Below are positions 29,583-40,091 of a stretch of DNA of 64,000 bases, piece by piece (the stretch's first letter is position 1; every line of letters starts with the position of its first letter). Source of the DNA: Marinosulfonomonas sp. (GTDB lineage Bacteria > Pseudomonadota > Alphaproteobacteria > Rhodobacterales > Rhodobacteraceae). The notes beneath the pieces are model-generated. The model was given only the letters and a program-made list of their open reading frames with translations, made no database searches and was not told the DNA's origin. The DNA is taken from positions 1 through 64,000 of the forward strand of contig WFNH01000127.1 in assembly GCA_015488685.1 (NCBI GenBank), given 5' to 3'. Both the position numbers and the translations under genes were made by a program.

Positions 29583-32335
29583 TGGGGAAGGAAATCCGTT
29601 TCATTCTGGATGGTAAAGAGGTGATCGCACAAGAGGGCGAAACCATTTGGGAGGTGGCCAACGGGCGCGGGTTGAAAATCCCGCATCTGTGCCACAAACC
29701 GGCCAAGGGGTACCGCCCCGATGGCAATTGCCGCGCTTGCATGGTGGAAATAGAGGGCGAGCGCACATTGGCTGCCTCCTGCATCCGCACCCCGTCCGAG
29801 GGGATGAAGGTCACCACCAATTCCGCCCGTGCAGAAACCGCGCGCAAGATGGTGGTGGAACTGCTGCTGGCCGATCAGCCCGAACAGGAAAAAGCGCACG
29901 ATAAATCCGCCCACTTGTGGGATGTGGCCGCACAAACCGGCGTGACAGACAGCCGGTTCCCCGCGCTTGATCCCGCCCGCGTGCCGCTGCTTGATGCCAG
30001 CCATGTGGCGATGCGGGTCAATCTGGATGCCTGTATCCAATGCGGTCTGTGCGTGCGTGCCTGTCGCGAGGTGCAGGTGAATGACGTGATCGGCATGGCC
30101 GGTCGCGGGCATGACGCCTGGCCCGTTTTCGACATGGACGATCCGATGGGCGCCAGCACCTGCGTGGCTTGCGGTGAATGTGTGCAGGCCTGTCCAACCG
30201 GCGCGCTGATGCCCGCCACCGTGCTGGATGAAACAGGGCAGGGGGACAGCGCGGATTTTGATCGTGAAGTCGCCAGCATCTGCCCGTTCTGCGGCGTTGG
30301 TTGCCAGATTTCGCTAAAGATCAAGGATGGCCGCGTGAAATATGTCGAGGGGCTGGACGGCCCTGCGAATGAAGGCCGCCTGTGTGTGAAGGGCCGTTTC
30401 GGCTTTGACTATATCCACCATCCACACCGCCTGACCAAACCGCTGATCCGGCGCGAGGATGCGCCAGAGAAGGGCCTGAACGTCGACCCCGCCAACCCGC
30501 TGACCCATTTCCGCGAGGCCACTTGGGACGAGGCGCTGGATTTTGCCGCCAAAGGGCTGGCTGATCTGGGCGGCACCAAAGTGGCCGGTTTTGGCTCGGC
30601 CAAATGCACCAATGAAGAGGCGTATTTGTTTCAGAAACTGATCCGGCAGGGGTTTGGCCACAACAATGTCGATCACTGCACGCGGTTGTGCCATGCCTCA
30701 TCTGTGGCGGCATTGCTGGAAAATATCGGCTCGGGCGCTGTGACGGCGACGTTTAACGAAATCAACAATTCCGACGTGGCGATCGTGATCGGCTGTAACC
30801 CGACCGAAAATCACCCCGTCGCCGCCACCTATTTCAAGCAGTTCACCAAGCGCGGTGGCAAGCTGATCGTGCTGGACCCGCGCGGGCAGGCGCTGAGACG
30901 CTATGCCACCCATATGCTGCAATTCAGGCCCGGCGCAGATGTGTCGTTGCTGAATGCGATGATGCATGTGATCGTTGAAGAGGGGCTGCAGGACGACGCC
31001 TATATCTCCAAATACACCGAAAACTGGCAGGCGGAAAAGGATCATCTGGCCGGTTTTGCCCCCGAAAAGATGGCCGATATCTGCGGCATTGCACCGGATG
31101 ACATCCGTGCCGCCGCCCGCACCTTTGCGGCTGGCAAGGCGGGGATGATTTTCTGGGGCATGGGGGTGTCGCAACACATCCACGGCACCGACAATTCCCG
31201 CTGTCTGATCAGCCTTGCCCTGATGACCGGCAACGTTGGCAAACCCGGCGCGGGGCTGCACCCGTTGCGCGGGCAAAACAACGTGCAAGGGGCGTCCGAT
31301 GCGGGGCTGATCCCGATGTTCATGCCCGATTATCAGTCGGTGACCGACGATGGCGTGCGCAGTGCCTTTACCGAGGTTTGGAAGTCGGGCGATTTCAGCG
31401 CGCAAACGGGGCTGACTGTGACTGAAATTCTGGGGGCCGTCCATGCGGGGCAGATCAGGGGCATGTATATTCTAGGCGAAAATCCGGCCATGTCCGACCC
31501 CGACGTGACCCACGCGCGGCAAGCCTTGGCAAAACTCGATCACCTTGTGGTGCAGGATGTTTTCCTGACCGAAACCGCCAATTACGCCGATGTGATCCTG
31601 CCAGCCAGTGCATTCGCGGAAAAAGACGGCACCGTCACCAACACCAACCGGCAGGTGCAAATGGGCCGCGCGGCACTGGACCCGCCAGGGGACGCGCGCG
31701 CTGATTGGTGGATCGAGGTTGAATTGGCAAAACGGTTGGGGCTGAACTGGGATTACACCCACCCGCGCGAGGTATTCGCGGAAATGGCGCTGAACATGAA
31801 CAGCCTGAACAACATCACATGGGAGCGGCTGGAAAACGAGGGGGCAGTGACCTATCCGTCGCTATCCCCCCAAGACCCCGGACAGGCGATTGTGTTTGGC
31901 GACGGCTTCCCGCGGGCCGACAAACGCGCCTTGTTCACCCCTGCCAATGTGATTGCACCGGACGAGGCACCGGATGCCGATTATCCGATGATCCTGACCA
32001 CGGGGCGGCAGCTGGAACACTGGCACACGGGGGCAATGACACGCCGCGCCACCGTGCTGGATGCCTTGGAGCCCGAGGCCAACTGCTCGCTAAACCCGCG
32101 TACTTTGCGCGAACTGGGGGTTAAGGCAGGCGAGATGATCCGCCTGACCACGCGACGTGGCTCGGTTGAAATCATGGCACGGGCTGACAGGGGCGTTGCG
32201 ACCGATATGGTGTTCCTGCCCTTTGCCTATGTCGAGGCGGCAGCGAATATCCTGACCAATCCGGCACTTGACCCTTACGGCAAAATCCCCGAGTTCAAGT
32301 TTGCGGCGGTCAAAGTGGAAAAAGCGGATACATAA
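29582..32335 (+). CDS. Formate dehydrogenase alpha subunit (molybdopterin oxidoreductase)
   Basis: N-terminal [2Fe-2S] and 4Fe-4S ferredoxin motifs, CPFCGVGCQ, and active-site region DHCTRLCHASSV (Cys type). Confidence 0.92.
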   Translation: MGKEIRFILDGKEVIAQEGETIWEVANGRGLKIPHLCHKPAKGYRPDGNCRACMVEIEGERTLAASCIRTPSEGMKVTTNSARAETARKMVVELLLADQPEQEKAHDKSAHLWDVAAQTGVTDSRFPALDPARVPLLDASHVAMRVNLDACIQCGLCVRACREVQVNDVIGMAGRGHDAWPVFDMDDPMGASTCVACGECVQACPTGALMPATVLDETGQGDSADFDREVASICPFCGVGCQISLKIKDGRVKYVEGLDGPANEGRLCVKGRFGFDYIHHPHRLTKPLIRREDAPEKGLNVDPANPLTHFREATWDEALDFAAKGLADLGGTKVAGFGSAKCTNEEAYLFQKLIRQGFGHNNVDHCTRLCHASSVAALLENIGSGAVTATFNEINNSDVAIVIGCNPTENHPVAATYFKQFTKRGGKLIVLDPRGQALRRYATHMLQFRPGADVSLLNAMMHVIVEEGLQDDAYISKYTENWQAEKDHLAGFAPEKMADICGIAPDDIRAAARTFAAGKAGMIFWGMGVSQHIHGTDNSRCLISLALMTGNVGKPGAGLHPLRGQNNVQGASDAGLIPMFMPDYQSVTDDGVRSAFTEVWKSGDFSAQTGLTVTEILGAVHAGQIRGMYILGENPAMSDPDVTHARQALAKLDHLVVQDVFLTETANYADVILPASAFAEKDGTVTNTNRQVQMGRAALDPPGDARADWWIEVELAKRLGLNWDYTHPREVFAEMALNMNSLNNITWERLENEGAVTYPSLSPQDPGQAIVFGDGFPRADKRALFTPANVIAPDEAPDADYPMILTTGRQLEHWHTGAMTRRATVLDALEPEANCSLNPRTLRELGVKAGEMIRLTTRRGSVEIMARADRGVATDMVFLPFAYVEAAANILTNPALDPYGKIPEFKFAAVKVEKADT

Positions 32336-32990
32336 CCCTGCGTTTAGTGTCATGGGGCAATCGCCCGTTCATGACCCAAAAGCACTGCCGGAGCGTGTTC
32401 GGGTGGCTTAAACCCGCACCGCAGGCATGGGAGATTTGGGTCATATCCGGCGGAGCGACATGATTTTACTATAAGGCTAAGAAAAGACATAGAGAAATGG
32501 ATACATACGCCATTCCCGCGTTTCAGAGAGGAACATAAAAGGGGGGCGGAAAACCGGTTACCGATTAGTGGGGGCGATTTATTCAGCTATGATGCAGGGC
32601 TGAGTTGTTCATATTCTATATCGATGTCTAGCGACCACTATCATTGAAGCAGCTTTGAATTGCTCTATCCAATACCCCTTTTTCTTTCAGTGAGGTAGCA
32701 ACATTGTGGCCAATTTTGGGGAATTGGTAGTGAAATAAGTTTGGTTTAATCGGAAATAGTATTGCGTGCATTTTGTCATTTCCCATGCCGCCAGATAAAA
32801 TGGAATATGCGGGGGGATTACCGCCCGATCCGAATAACGGATCATTTATCAGCTTTAGAAGGGCAGTGCTTGAAAATTACCTGATTCAAAGCATCCGGTA
32901 CAAAGCTGTTCATCATTAAGGTTTATACCCGACAGCCCAAGCTCTTGCGAGAAAAATATGATGGAACTCCACCAAACACCTCTTGCAGGT

Positions 32991-33113
32991 GCTGTCGAAA
33001 AATTAAAAACTTGGCATAGATTCTATAATGAAAAACGGCCAGACAGCGCGATCGGAAATAGGTTCCCGATCACACTTATTAAATCAAAAGGTAATACCAG
33101 CCTGCCAATCTGA
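32991..33113 (+). pseudogene. IS3-family transposase OrfB C-terminal remnant
   Basis: Frame reads AVEKLKTWHRFYNEKRPDSAIGNRFPITLIK..., matching the conserved W-x2-YN-x2-RPHSALGN tail. Confidence 0.6.
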
Positions 33114-33274
33114 CGAATGCCGGGGAATTCAAGCCCCAGGGTGGGTCCAAGATTGGGGCAGCACGTTTAACTCAAAAGACCATCCGAAAAAATGGAAAAA
33201 TTTGGAACGCAGGTGAACAATCTTGCGGCGAATATAAGATTCATGCAACAACGCCGCTGAGGGGCGATATTACT

Positions 33275-34381
33275 ATGATGCTTATTACAAAATTAAAAGA
33301 TATTTCTGCGCTTGTTTTCATGGCTTTTATTCTAGCTTCGTGCAGTCAAGTTTCGGATCCCAGTTTTCCAGTTACTCAAAAAGAACAGGCCAAATTGGAG
33401 CTGCAGAACGTCGAGATTATTCTGCTCACGCCCCAGAATATTGCTGCATATACCACCTCTGCTCGGGTGCGCTCTTATCATCGGGGGCTTGGTTTTTCGG
33501 CCCAGAGTTGGAAATACAAGGTGGGTGTTGGGGATGTTCTGAATATTACCATTTGGGATCACCTTGATTTGAATACCCTAAACACCGGACAAGGCACTCC
33601 TCTGGCAATTGATATGCCGGTTCGCGCCAATGGCAGTATTTTTTATCCCAATATTGGCGATATTCATGTGGCTGGACGGGACATCATCGATATTCAGCAA
33701 GAGATTGGAAGCAGGCTTGCCGAGTTTATTCCTGATCCGCAGGTCTCTGTTCAAGTGGCCGCGTATAATTCTCAAAAAGTAGTGGTATCCGGTGAAGTTG
33801 CCCAGCCCAAAACGCTCCCTATTACCAATCTTCCGCTTACTTTGGTTGGTGCCATAACGGCCTCGGGCGGGTTAGGACCCAATGCCAATGGAAAAGAGGT
33901 GCGCATTGTCCGCAAAGGACGTACATATTATCTTAACATTGAGGCTTACTTACGCGATGGCAGCGGCAGCAATAATCCCCTGCTAAAAGACGGCGATGTG
34001 GTCCATGTTCCGAATTTAGGGAAAAACGTCGCATATATTCTGGGGCAGGTCGAGAACCCCGGTACTACTGACTTGGGCCAGGACGGACTAAGCCTTACGG
34101 ACGCTTTATCTGCTCGGGGGGGGCTAAAAGAGGCCCGTGCAAATGCAAAAGGTATCTTTGTGTTTCGCAATATTGTTAATAGTGATGGCGTCGACATTGT
34201 CAGGGTGTTTCAATTGGATGCCAGCACGCCAATATCGTTGGCACTGGCGACAAATTTTATGCTGCGCCCCCAAGATGTCGTTTATGTCGTGACCGACCCC
34301 GCGGCAAAATGGAACAACACCGTGGCCGCTATTATCCCGTCAATTACGGCACTTAAAACAACCTCGGCAATTGCGAATTAA
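33275..34381 (+). CDS. Polysaccharide export outer-membrane lipoprotein (Wza/KpsD/BexD-like)
   Basis: Lipobox (FILASC), YKVGVGDVLNITIWDHLDL, VSVQVAAYNSQKVVVSGEVAQPKTLPIT. Confidence 0.88.
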   Translation: MMLITKLKDISALVFMAFILASCSQVSDPSFPVTQKEQAKLELQNVEIILLTPQNIAAYTTSARVRSYHRGLGFSAQSWKYKVGVGDVLNITIWDHLDLNTLNTGQGTPLAIDMPVRANGSIFYPNIGDIHVAGRDIIDIQQEIGSRLAEFIPDPQVSVQVAAYNSQKVVVSGEVAQPKTLPITNLPLTLVGAITASGGLGPNANGKEVRIVRKGRTYYLNIEAYLRDGSGSNNPLLKDGDVVHVPNLGKNVAYILGQVENPGTTDLGQDGLSLTDALSARGGLKEARANAKGIFVFRNIVNSDGVDIVRVFQLDASTPISLALATNFMLRPQDVVYVVTDPAAKWNNTVAAIIPSITALKTTSAIAN

Positions 34382-34479
34382 CAGAATTCCAGACACCTAT
34401 TTGGGGGTGTTAAAATCTTGTAAATCAAAAGGTTTACGAGTAAACGGAAGGCCGGTCTATTATTTGATTAGGTAATTGT

Positions 34480-36261
34480 ATGTCTTATTTAAGCGACATG
34501 TATGATCTTAGTGTCGACGAAAATGTAAATTTGGTACGCCAAAATATTCTGACGCCCATGCTGGTCGAGCGTGACTATGCCGCAGCCGTCGGCGTGGTCG
34601 AGGAAATTCTGCTGGCACAGCCAGACCGGATTCGCGAACGTATTGAGTTGGCCAGTTTTTGTATTCGTCTGGGCGAACCCGACAGAGCAGCCGAGCAAAT
34701 ACAGATAGCCGTGACCCAATCGCCCGAAGACCCGATTCTGGCGGCACAGGCAATCCAGATTTTGTTGCAGGCAAAACGCAATATAGATGCGGCAACCGTG
34801 GCGGTACCCTTCCTGCCCGATTTTATGGGTGATGCACAATTGGCCAATCTGGCGATGATGGCTTTTTATCGCTCGGGGTTGACTGCAAAATCGATAGACG
34901 CGGCGCGGGTTACGGCACAGTTGAACAAGGATGACATCGGCATTGTTTCGCGTGCGGCCGGCGTTTTAACTGCGGCCGGACATGCTAGCGAAGCAGTGCA
35001 GGCCCTGATCGAGGCAGAGATTGACCTATGCGAAGACCCGGATGCCTTTTTTGAAATGGGACGCGCAAAATTTTCTCTGAACAAGCGCGATGAAGAGGCA
35101 TTGAATTATTTGCAGGTCGCCGCACAGCTTGACCCTGAGAATGCACGAACTGCGGATTTGTTGTTGCGGGCTTTGTTGGCGAACGGGAAAAGCCGCCAAG
35201 CTGTGGACGTGGTCGAACAATCCGGCGGGGCACTTGCCAAATCACGAAGTTTCAGACTGCAATATGCCCGCGCGTTGCGGTCTGTGCGCCGTTATGACGA
35301 AGCCGCCGATATTATGGTGGAACTGGCAGATGCCGATCCGGGCAATTCGGTTTTGCAACGCCAATGCGCCAGTGCGTTGGCCTTGGCTGGACGGCAGGAA
35401 CAGGCCTTGCACATATATCAGGGTGATCTGGGTGTGCGGGAGACCGGATTGTCCGACCGCTTTATGGATGATCTGGATGGTATTTCGTCGCGTCTGGATG
35501 ATGCCAATATTCCGGAGGCACGGTTTGACTGGGCCTATCAATGTATGCAGGATTTGGGCGTTGCCCCTGAAAACCGTGCCGAATGGGAAGACAGGGTCAG
35601 ATGGCAAAATCTGGCCGATTATCTGATCTTGGACTGGCTGGAATGCCGATATGAACAGGCCGACCAGATTCTGGATCTGATCGATAACATTGACGAAGCT
35701 GCAGCCTGTGTGAGCGACGGACGCGAGGCTGGGCAAGGGGTGTTTGTGGTTACAGGCCATATCGGTGCGCTGTTTGCCGGACCTGCCGCGCTGATTGCCA
35801 GCGGGCTGGATCCGATCTGGGTGGCCTCGACGCCTGTTCTGGAAAACGGCCCTGCAGCCGGACGTATTCTGTCCACCTCCAGCAGCGACGAAATCAGTCT
35901 GGCCCGCTCGATAATGGGCAGTATCCTCGAGGGTAAGACGGTAACAATCGCGATTGACGGTGCAGGTGTTCCAAACCTGCCGCGTCGGACTTTGTTCAAC
36001 CGTAAAATCGGCCTGTCCGATTTTGTTCCCAGAACCTGTTATCGCAAGGGAACCAAATCATTTTTTACGGTATTGCTGTGGAAAGGCGGACGGATCAAGG
36101 TTGAAATGGTACCGCTTCCGGCCCCTGTTTCGGGCGAAGATCAGGACACATTCGTTGACCGCTGGCTGGATGCATATATTGCCGAAATCACCAAGATCTT
36201 TACTGAACATCCCGATAATCTGCGTATGAGCGGCGGGTTTTGGTCAGGGATTTCTACGTGA
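34480..36261 (+). CDS. TPR protein with C-terminal lysophospholipid-acyltransferase-like domain
   Basis: N-terminal TPR-like repeats; C-terminal GVFVVTGHIGALFAGPAAL ... TIAIDGAGVPNLPRR resembles HtrB/LPLAT layout. Confidence 0.55.
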   Translation: MSYLSDMYDLSVDENVNLVRQNILTPMLVERDYAAAVGVVEEILLAQPDRIRERIELASFCIRLGEPDRAAEQIQIAVTQSPEDPILAAQAIQILLQAKRNIDAATVAVPFLPDFMGDAQLANLAMMAFYRSGLTAKSIDAARVTAQLNKDDIGIVSRAAGVLTAAGHASEAVQALIEAEIDLCEDPDAFFEMGRAKFSLNKRDEEALNYLQVAAQLDPENARTADLLLRALLANGKSRQAVDVVEQSGGALAKSRSFRLQYARALRSVRRYDEAADIMVELADADPGNSVLQRQCASALALAGRQEQALHIYQGDLGVRETGLSDRFMDDLDGISSRLDDANIPEARFDWAYQCMQDLGVAPENRAEWEDRVRWQNLADYLILDWLECRYEQADQILDLIDNIDEAAACVSDGREAGQGVFVVTGHIGALFAGPAALIASGLDPIWVASTPVLENGPAAGRILSTSSSDEISLARSIMGSILEGKTVTIAIDGAGVPNLPRRTLFNRKIGLSDFVPRTCYRKGTKSFFTVLLWKGGRIKVEMVPLPAPVSGEDQDTFVDRWLDAYIAEITKIFTEHPDNLRMSGGFWSGIST

Positions 36262-36353
36262 ATATTATCCTCGGTTTTTCGGGGCTGGTCAGTGAACATA
36301 TCGAGGGATTTATACCATGTATTATGGGAAAACATTGAATAAGGACTACATTA

Positions 36354-37646
36354 ATGCCTACTTCTAATAAATCCGCAGACGAGCGGATTGCAATAATCGG
36401 GTTGGGGTATGTCGGCCTGCCACTGGGTGTCGAACTGGCGAAAAAATATAGCGATGTCACGGGGTTTGATATTAACGCCAACCGCGTTGCACAGTTACGT
36501 CAGGCAAATGACGAAACCAATGAAATTGATGCCGCCGCGCTGCTGGCGACAACCATGAATATTTCCAATGATCCTACGTCCCTTGAGGATGCGACGTTGT
36601 ATATCGTAACGGTGCCCACTCCGATTGACGGCAGCAAACGTCCTGATCTGAACCTGTTGCGCGGGGCCTGCCAATTGATCGGGCAATACCTGCGCAAAGA
36701 TGACGTGGTGGTTTTTGAATCGACGGTTTACCCCGGTGTGACCGAAGACATCTGCGCGCATATCCTGTCTGAGGTTTCGGGGCTAGTGGCCTCAAAGGAT
36801 TTCTGGCTGGCCTACAGCGCCGAACGCATCAGCCCTGGTGACAAAGTGTATTCCTTAACCCAGATCGTGAAAAACGTGGCCGGAGATACTGTGGAAACCA
36901 GAAACAGGGTTGCTCGGGTATACCAGAGCATCATCGAGGCCGGCGTGTTCGAGGTGACCAGCATCAAGGTTGCCGAGGCCGCCAAGGTTCTGGAAAATAC
37001 CCAACGGGATTTGAATATCGCGCTGATGAATGAACTGTCGCTGATTTGCCATCTGATGGATGTGCGCACCACCGATGTGATCGAGGCCGCCGCGACCAAG
37101 TGGAACTTTGTACCCTTTGTTCCGGGACTGGTCGGGGGGCATTGCATCAGCGTTGATCCCTATTACCTGACCGCCCGCGCCGAGGAACTGGGCTATCACC
37201 CCGAGGTCATTCTGGCCGGGCGCCGGATCAATGACAACATGCCGAAATTTATCGCCCAAAGCGCCGTTAAACTATTGGCGCAGCGTTCTCAAAGCATACG
37301 CGCATCGAAGATCGGCGTTCTGGGGGTGACGTTCAAGGAAAACGTGCCGGATATGCGTAATTCCAAGGTGGCTGAACTGATTGCCGAACTGCGTGAATAC
37401 GGGCTAAACCCCATTGCTTATGATCCTGTTGCCAACCCTGCGGACGCCGCTGCAATGGGGATTGAACTGGTTGACAAGGACAAAATGTTTGATCTTGACC
37501 TGGTGATATTGGCCGTTCCGCATGACTCTATTCTAGAGGGGCGCAGTGTGTGGAAGCAGGTTTGCAGTGACGGAATCCTTATGGATATCAAATCCCGGTT
37601 GCGTAATGATCCTGTTCCGGATGGCCTGAAATACTGGTGCCTCTAG
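36354..37646 (+). CDS. Nucleotide-sugar (UDP-HexNAc/UDP-hexose) dehydrogenase, TviB/WbpA-like
   Basis: IAIIGLGYVGLPLGVELAKKY, VESTVYPGVTEDIC, PFVPGLVGGHCISVDPYYL, LGVTFKENVPDMRNSK. Confidence 0.92.
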   Translation: MPTSNKSADERIAIIGLGYVGLPLGVELAKKYSDVTGFDINANRVAQLRQANDETNEIDAAALLATTMNISNDPTSLEDATLYIVTVPTPIDGSKRPDLNLLRGACQLIGQYLRKDDVVVFESTVYPGVTEDICAHILSEVSGLVASKDFWLAYSAERISPGDKVYSLTQIVKNVAGDTVETRNRVARVYQSIIEAGVFEVTSIKVAEAAKVLENTQRDLNIALMNELSLICHLMDVRTTDVIEAAATKWNFVPFVPGLVGGHCISVDPYYLTARAEELGYHPEVILAGRRINDNMPKFIAQSAVKLLAQRSQSIRASKIGVLGVTFKENVPDMRNSKVAELIAELREYGLNPIAYDPVANPADAAAMGIELVDKDKMFDLDLVILAVPHDSILEGRSVWKQVCSDGILMDIKSRLRNDPVPDGLKYWCL

Positions 37647-37666
37647 TATTAAACGAGAGATATCAG

Positions 37667-40084
37667 ATGTTTACAATAACCCCGATTGGTTCTTGCCGGA
37701 TAAATACACCGGTTCGCGTTGCCGAAAAAACCTATGGGTTTCGCCGCAATATGGAGCGTATCTACGGGTTTTCCCATTGTAGCGCCGAAGCCGTGCAACA
37801 GGTTAAATTCTTGCTGGGCGACTACAGTCCCAGCCTGATTGTCGAGCCGTTTATATCGCCCAATCAGTCAATAGCAGAACTGCTGCAAACCCCGCATGAT
37901 CTATCGGATATGTATATCGTCGAATTGTCATCGGCAAAACGGCTGACGATTGACGGGGAATGTGTGCAACTGAATTACCTGACGCGTAACTTTCCGGTTT
38001 TCTTTGCCGATAAATACAAGGCCTCGCAGTTCTGGCGCCTGGCGACCAGTGGAAATCAAGATGCAATCGACCGGTTTCTGGTTCCGTTTCTAAAGGACGG
38101 GACCATAACACCGCAGGATCAGGGCATCATGCGTAAATTGCGGTTCAAAATGACCACGGCCGCCGAATTGCGCAGCGATGTTGACTATCTGATGGAAACC
38201 TTGCCGGCGGTGCTGTTTGTCAGCCATGTGAACGCACTGAAAACGGATGGTTTTCCCATTGCCTCGCGCGAGAAATATATCGATCTGGTTAAATCTGTTG
38301 TAAAGGCCGCCGGCGGTCTGCTGTGTGATCCGACCGACATAATGAAAACCGTCGGGCAGGAATTCGCAATCGAGGACAACAGCACCAGCCTTGCCCATTT
38401 CACCGATAAATTTTCGGACCTTTTATTCAATGACTGGTATCAACAGGTTATATCCCGACGCTTTGATGATTTAACCGCAAGCGATAACGGCCCGGAACGG
38501 CTGGCCGCAGTAATTTCGGATTTGACGGCACAAGTTGATATGGGAAACCTGAAGCAGGCCAAACCCCGTATAGATGCCGCGATTGACCATTTTGGTGCCG
38601 TTACGGAACTGGTTGCTTTGCAGGCCTGCTGCCTGCTGCATCTGGAACAGGACGAAAAGGCCAGTCAGGCCCTGAGGGCAAGGTTGGCCGAAAACCCAGA
38701 CGATATCAGGTTGTTGACCATGCAGTTTCAAAGGGCGGTTAACAATGGGGATACTGACGAGGCCATCGCCTATTACGCCCGCGTGCAGAAACTGGAGCGC
38801 GCACTTCCAGAAGATGCGGTCCTGGACCTTGTTAAGATGTTGGAACAGGACGGGGAACTGCCAAAGGCGTTGCAACTGTTAAAGGACGTGATGGCCCATG
38901 TCCAAATATCAACGGATACAATTGCAACACTGGCGCGGGTGGCTTTGGCGCTGGATGATCGCGATGCGCTTGAAATCTGCAAGGGGGCCATTCTGGGCAA
39001 TCCTGCCGGGCTAGATATAACTCTGGCGCTCAAGGCCCTGATACCCAGTGCGATCCCCGACCAGATTGTAACCTTCCTGACCCGTCGGGCACAGGAAACC
39101 CCTGCAGATTTTATCCCCGCGCTGGCCTTTCTTGACAAAGAGGGGCGTGGCGATCTGGTGGCGGCGGCCATAGCAGAACACGCCTCGGATCACCCGGCCT
39201 TTTTGAAAACACCCTTTGTGACTAATATACTGGCCCGCTGGAATGCACAGCTAAGGCAGAATTTACCGGCAAAGCAAAAATTCGCCATCATCGGTCAGAT
39301 CCAGAATATTTCCGAGATGAGCAAGGCCACGCAAGCCACGGGGAAAACGCTGCGTAAGGCAACGCTGACGGGTGTGCGGGAACTGATCAAATCCGGCGAT
39401 GTTGCCGCGCTTGAATCCCTGCTGGATGAATCCCTGTTGGCCATTCCGCCAGTGATCGAAACCCCCGTCTATCTGGCGCGGCACTATTTTATTGCCGGTC
39501 GCTATCAGAAATCGCTGGACCTGTCCCGCGCAGTTTTACGGGCGGCGCCGGACCATCTGGCCTCAATGGTGATGGCGATGCGCAGTGCGGTGAAAACCGG
39601 CGATTATCTGATGGCGGATCAGGCCGCGCGGCGGATTATCGAAATGAACGAACAATCGCCGGTCATGCAAGTTGACGAGGCCCACAAACGGCTGGACCGA
39701 TTATCGGCGCAATGCCTGCACGCCGCACGAAAAGAAGAAGATTTTTTCAAGGCATGGCAGCTGTGCGAAATTACAGCCAGAAGCGAACGGCTGTTGCCAA
39801 AAGCCCGACATGAATTCAACAAATTGAAAAAACGCATCGGTATACGCGCGCGGGAAATGTACAAAGCCGATGATCCCGACTTTCTGGAATTTGCCTTGAA
39901 AGCGGTCGACCTGATCCCCGATTCCGGAGCGATAATACAATGCTTGGGGCGTTATTTTGTCCGAAAACACGACTATGCACTGGCATTGCCATATTGGGAA
40001 CGCCTTGCCGAACTGGAATTCGATCACGAGGCAACATTGTTTCAGTTGCGGCGCTGTCAGGCGCGGATCACAGGGCAGGAATGA
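37667..40084 (+). CDS. Capsule-locus protein: N-terminal IGSCR (SGNH/GSCFA-like) domain plus C-terminal TPR region
   Basis: MFTITPIGSCRINTPVRVAEKTYGFRRNMERIYGFSH start, long helical TPR-like C-terminus; domain identity tentative. Confidence 0.5.
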   Translation: MFTITPIGSCRINTPVRVAEKTYGFRRNMERIYGFSHCSAEAVQQVKFLLGDYSPSLIVEPFISPNQSIAELLQTPHDLSDMYIVELSSAKRLTIDGECVQLNYLTRNFPVFFADKYKASQFWRLATSGNQDAIDRFLVPFLKDGTITPQDQGIMRKLRFKMTTAAELRSDVDYLMETLPAVLFVSHVNALKTDGFPIASREKYIDLVKSVVKAAGGLLCDPTDIMKTVGQEFAIEDNSTSLAHFTDKFSDLLFNDWYQQVISRRFDDLTASDNGPERLAAVISDLTAQVDMGNLKQAKPRIDAAIDHFGAVTELVALQACCLLHLEQDEKASQALRARLAENPDDIRLLTMQFQRAVNNGDTDEAIAYYARVQKLERALPEDAVLDLVKMLEQDGELPKALQLLKDVMAHVQISTDTIATLARVALALDDRDALEICKGAILGNPAGLDITLALKALIPSAIPDQIVTFLTRRAQETPADFIPALAFLDKEGRGDLVAAAIAEHASDHPAFLKTPFVTNILARWNAQLRQNLPAKQKFAIIGQIQNISEMSKATQATGKTLRKATLTGVRELIKSGDVAALESLLDESLLAIPPVIETPVYLARHYFIAGRYQKSLDLSRAVLRAAPDHLASMVMAMRSAVKTGDYLMADQAARRIIEMNEQSPVMQVDEAHKRLDRLSAQCLHAARKEEDFFKAWQLCEITARSERLLPKARHEFNKLKKRIGIRAREMYKADDPDFLEFALKAVDLIPDSGAIIQCLGRYFVRKHDYALALPYWERLAELEFDHEATLFQLRRCQARITGQE

Positions 40085-40091
40085 ACGTAAA

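Noticed and set aside
32785-32919. 44-aa ORF MPPDKMEYAGGLPPDPNNGS...
   Set aside because: Too short, in a degenerate region, no recognisable family.
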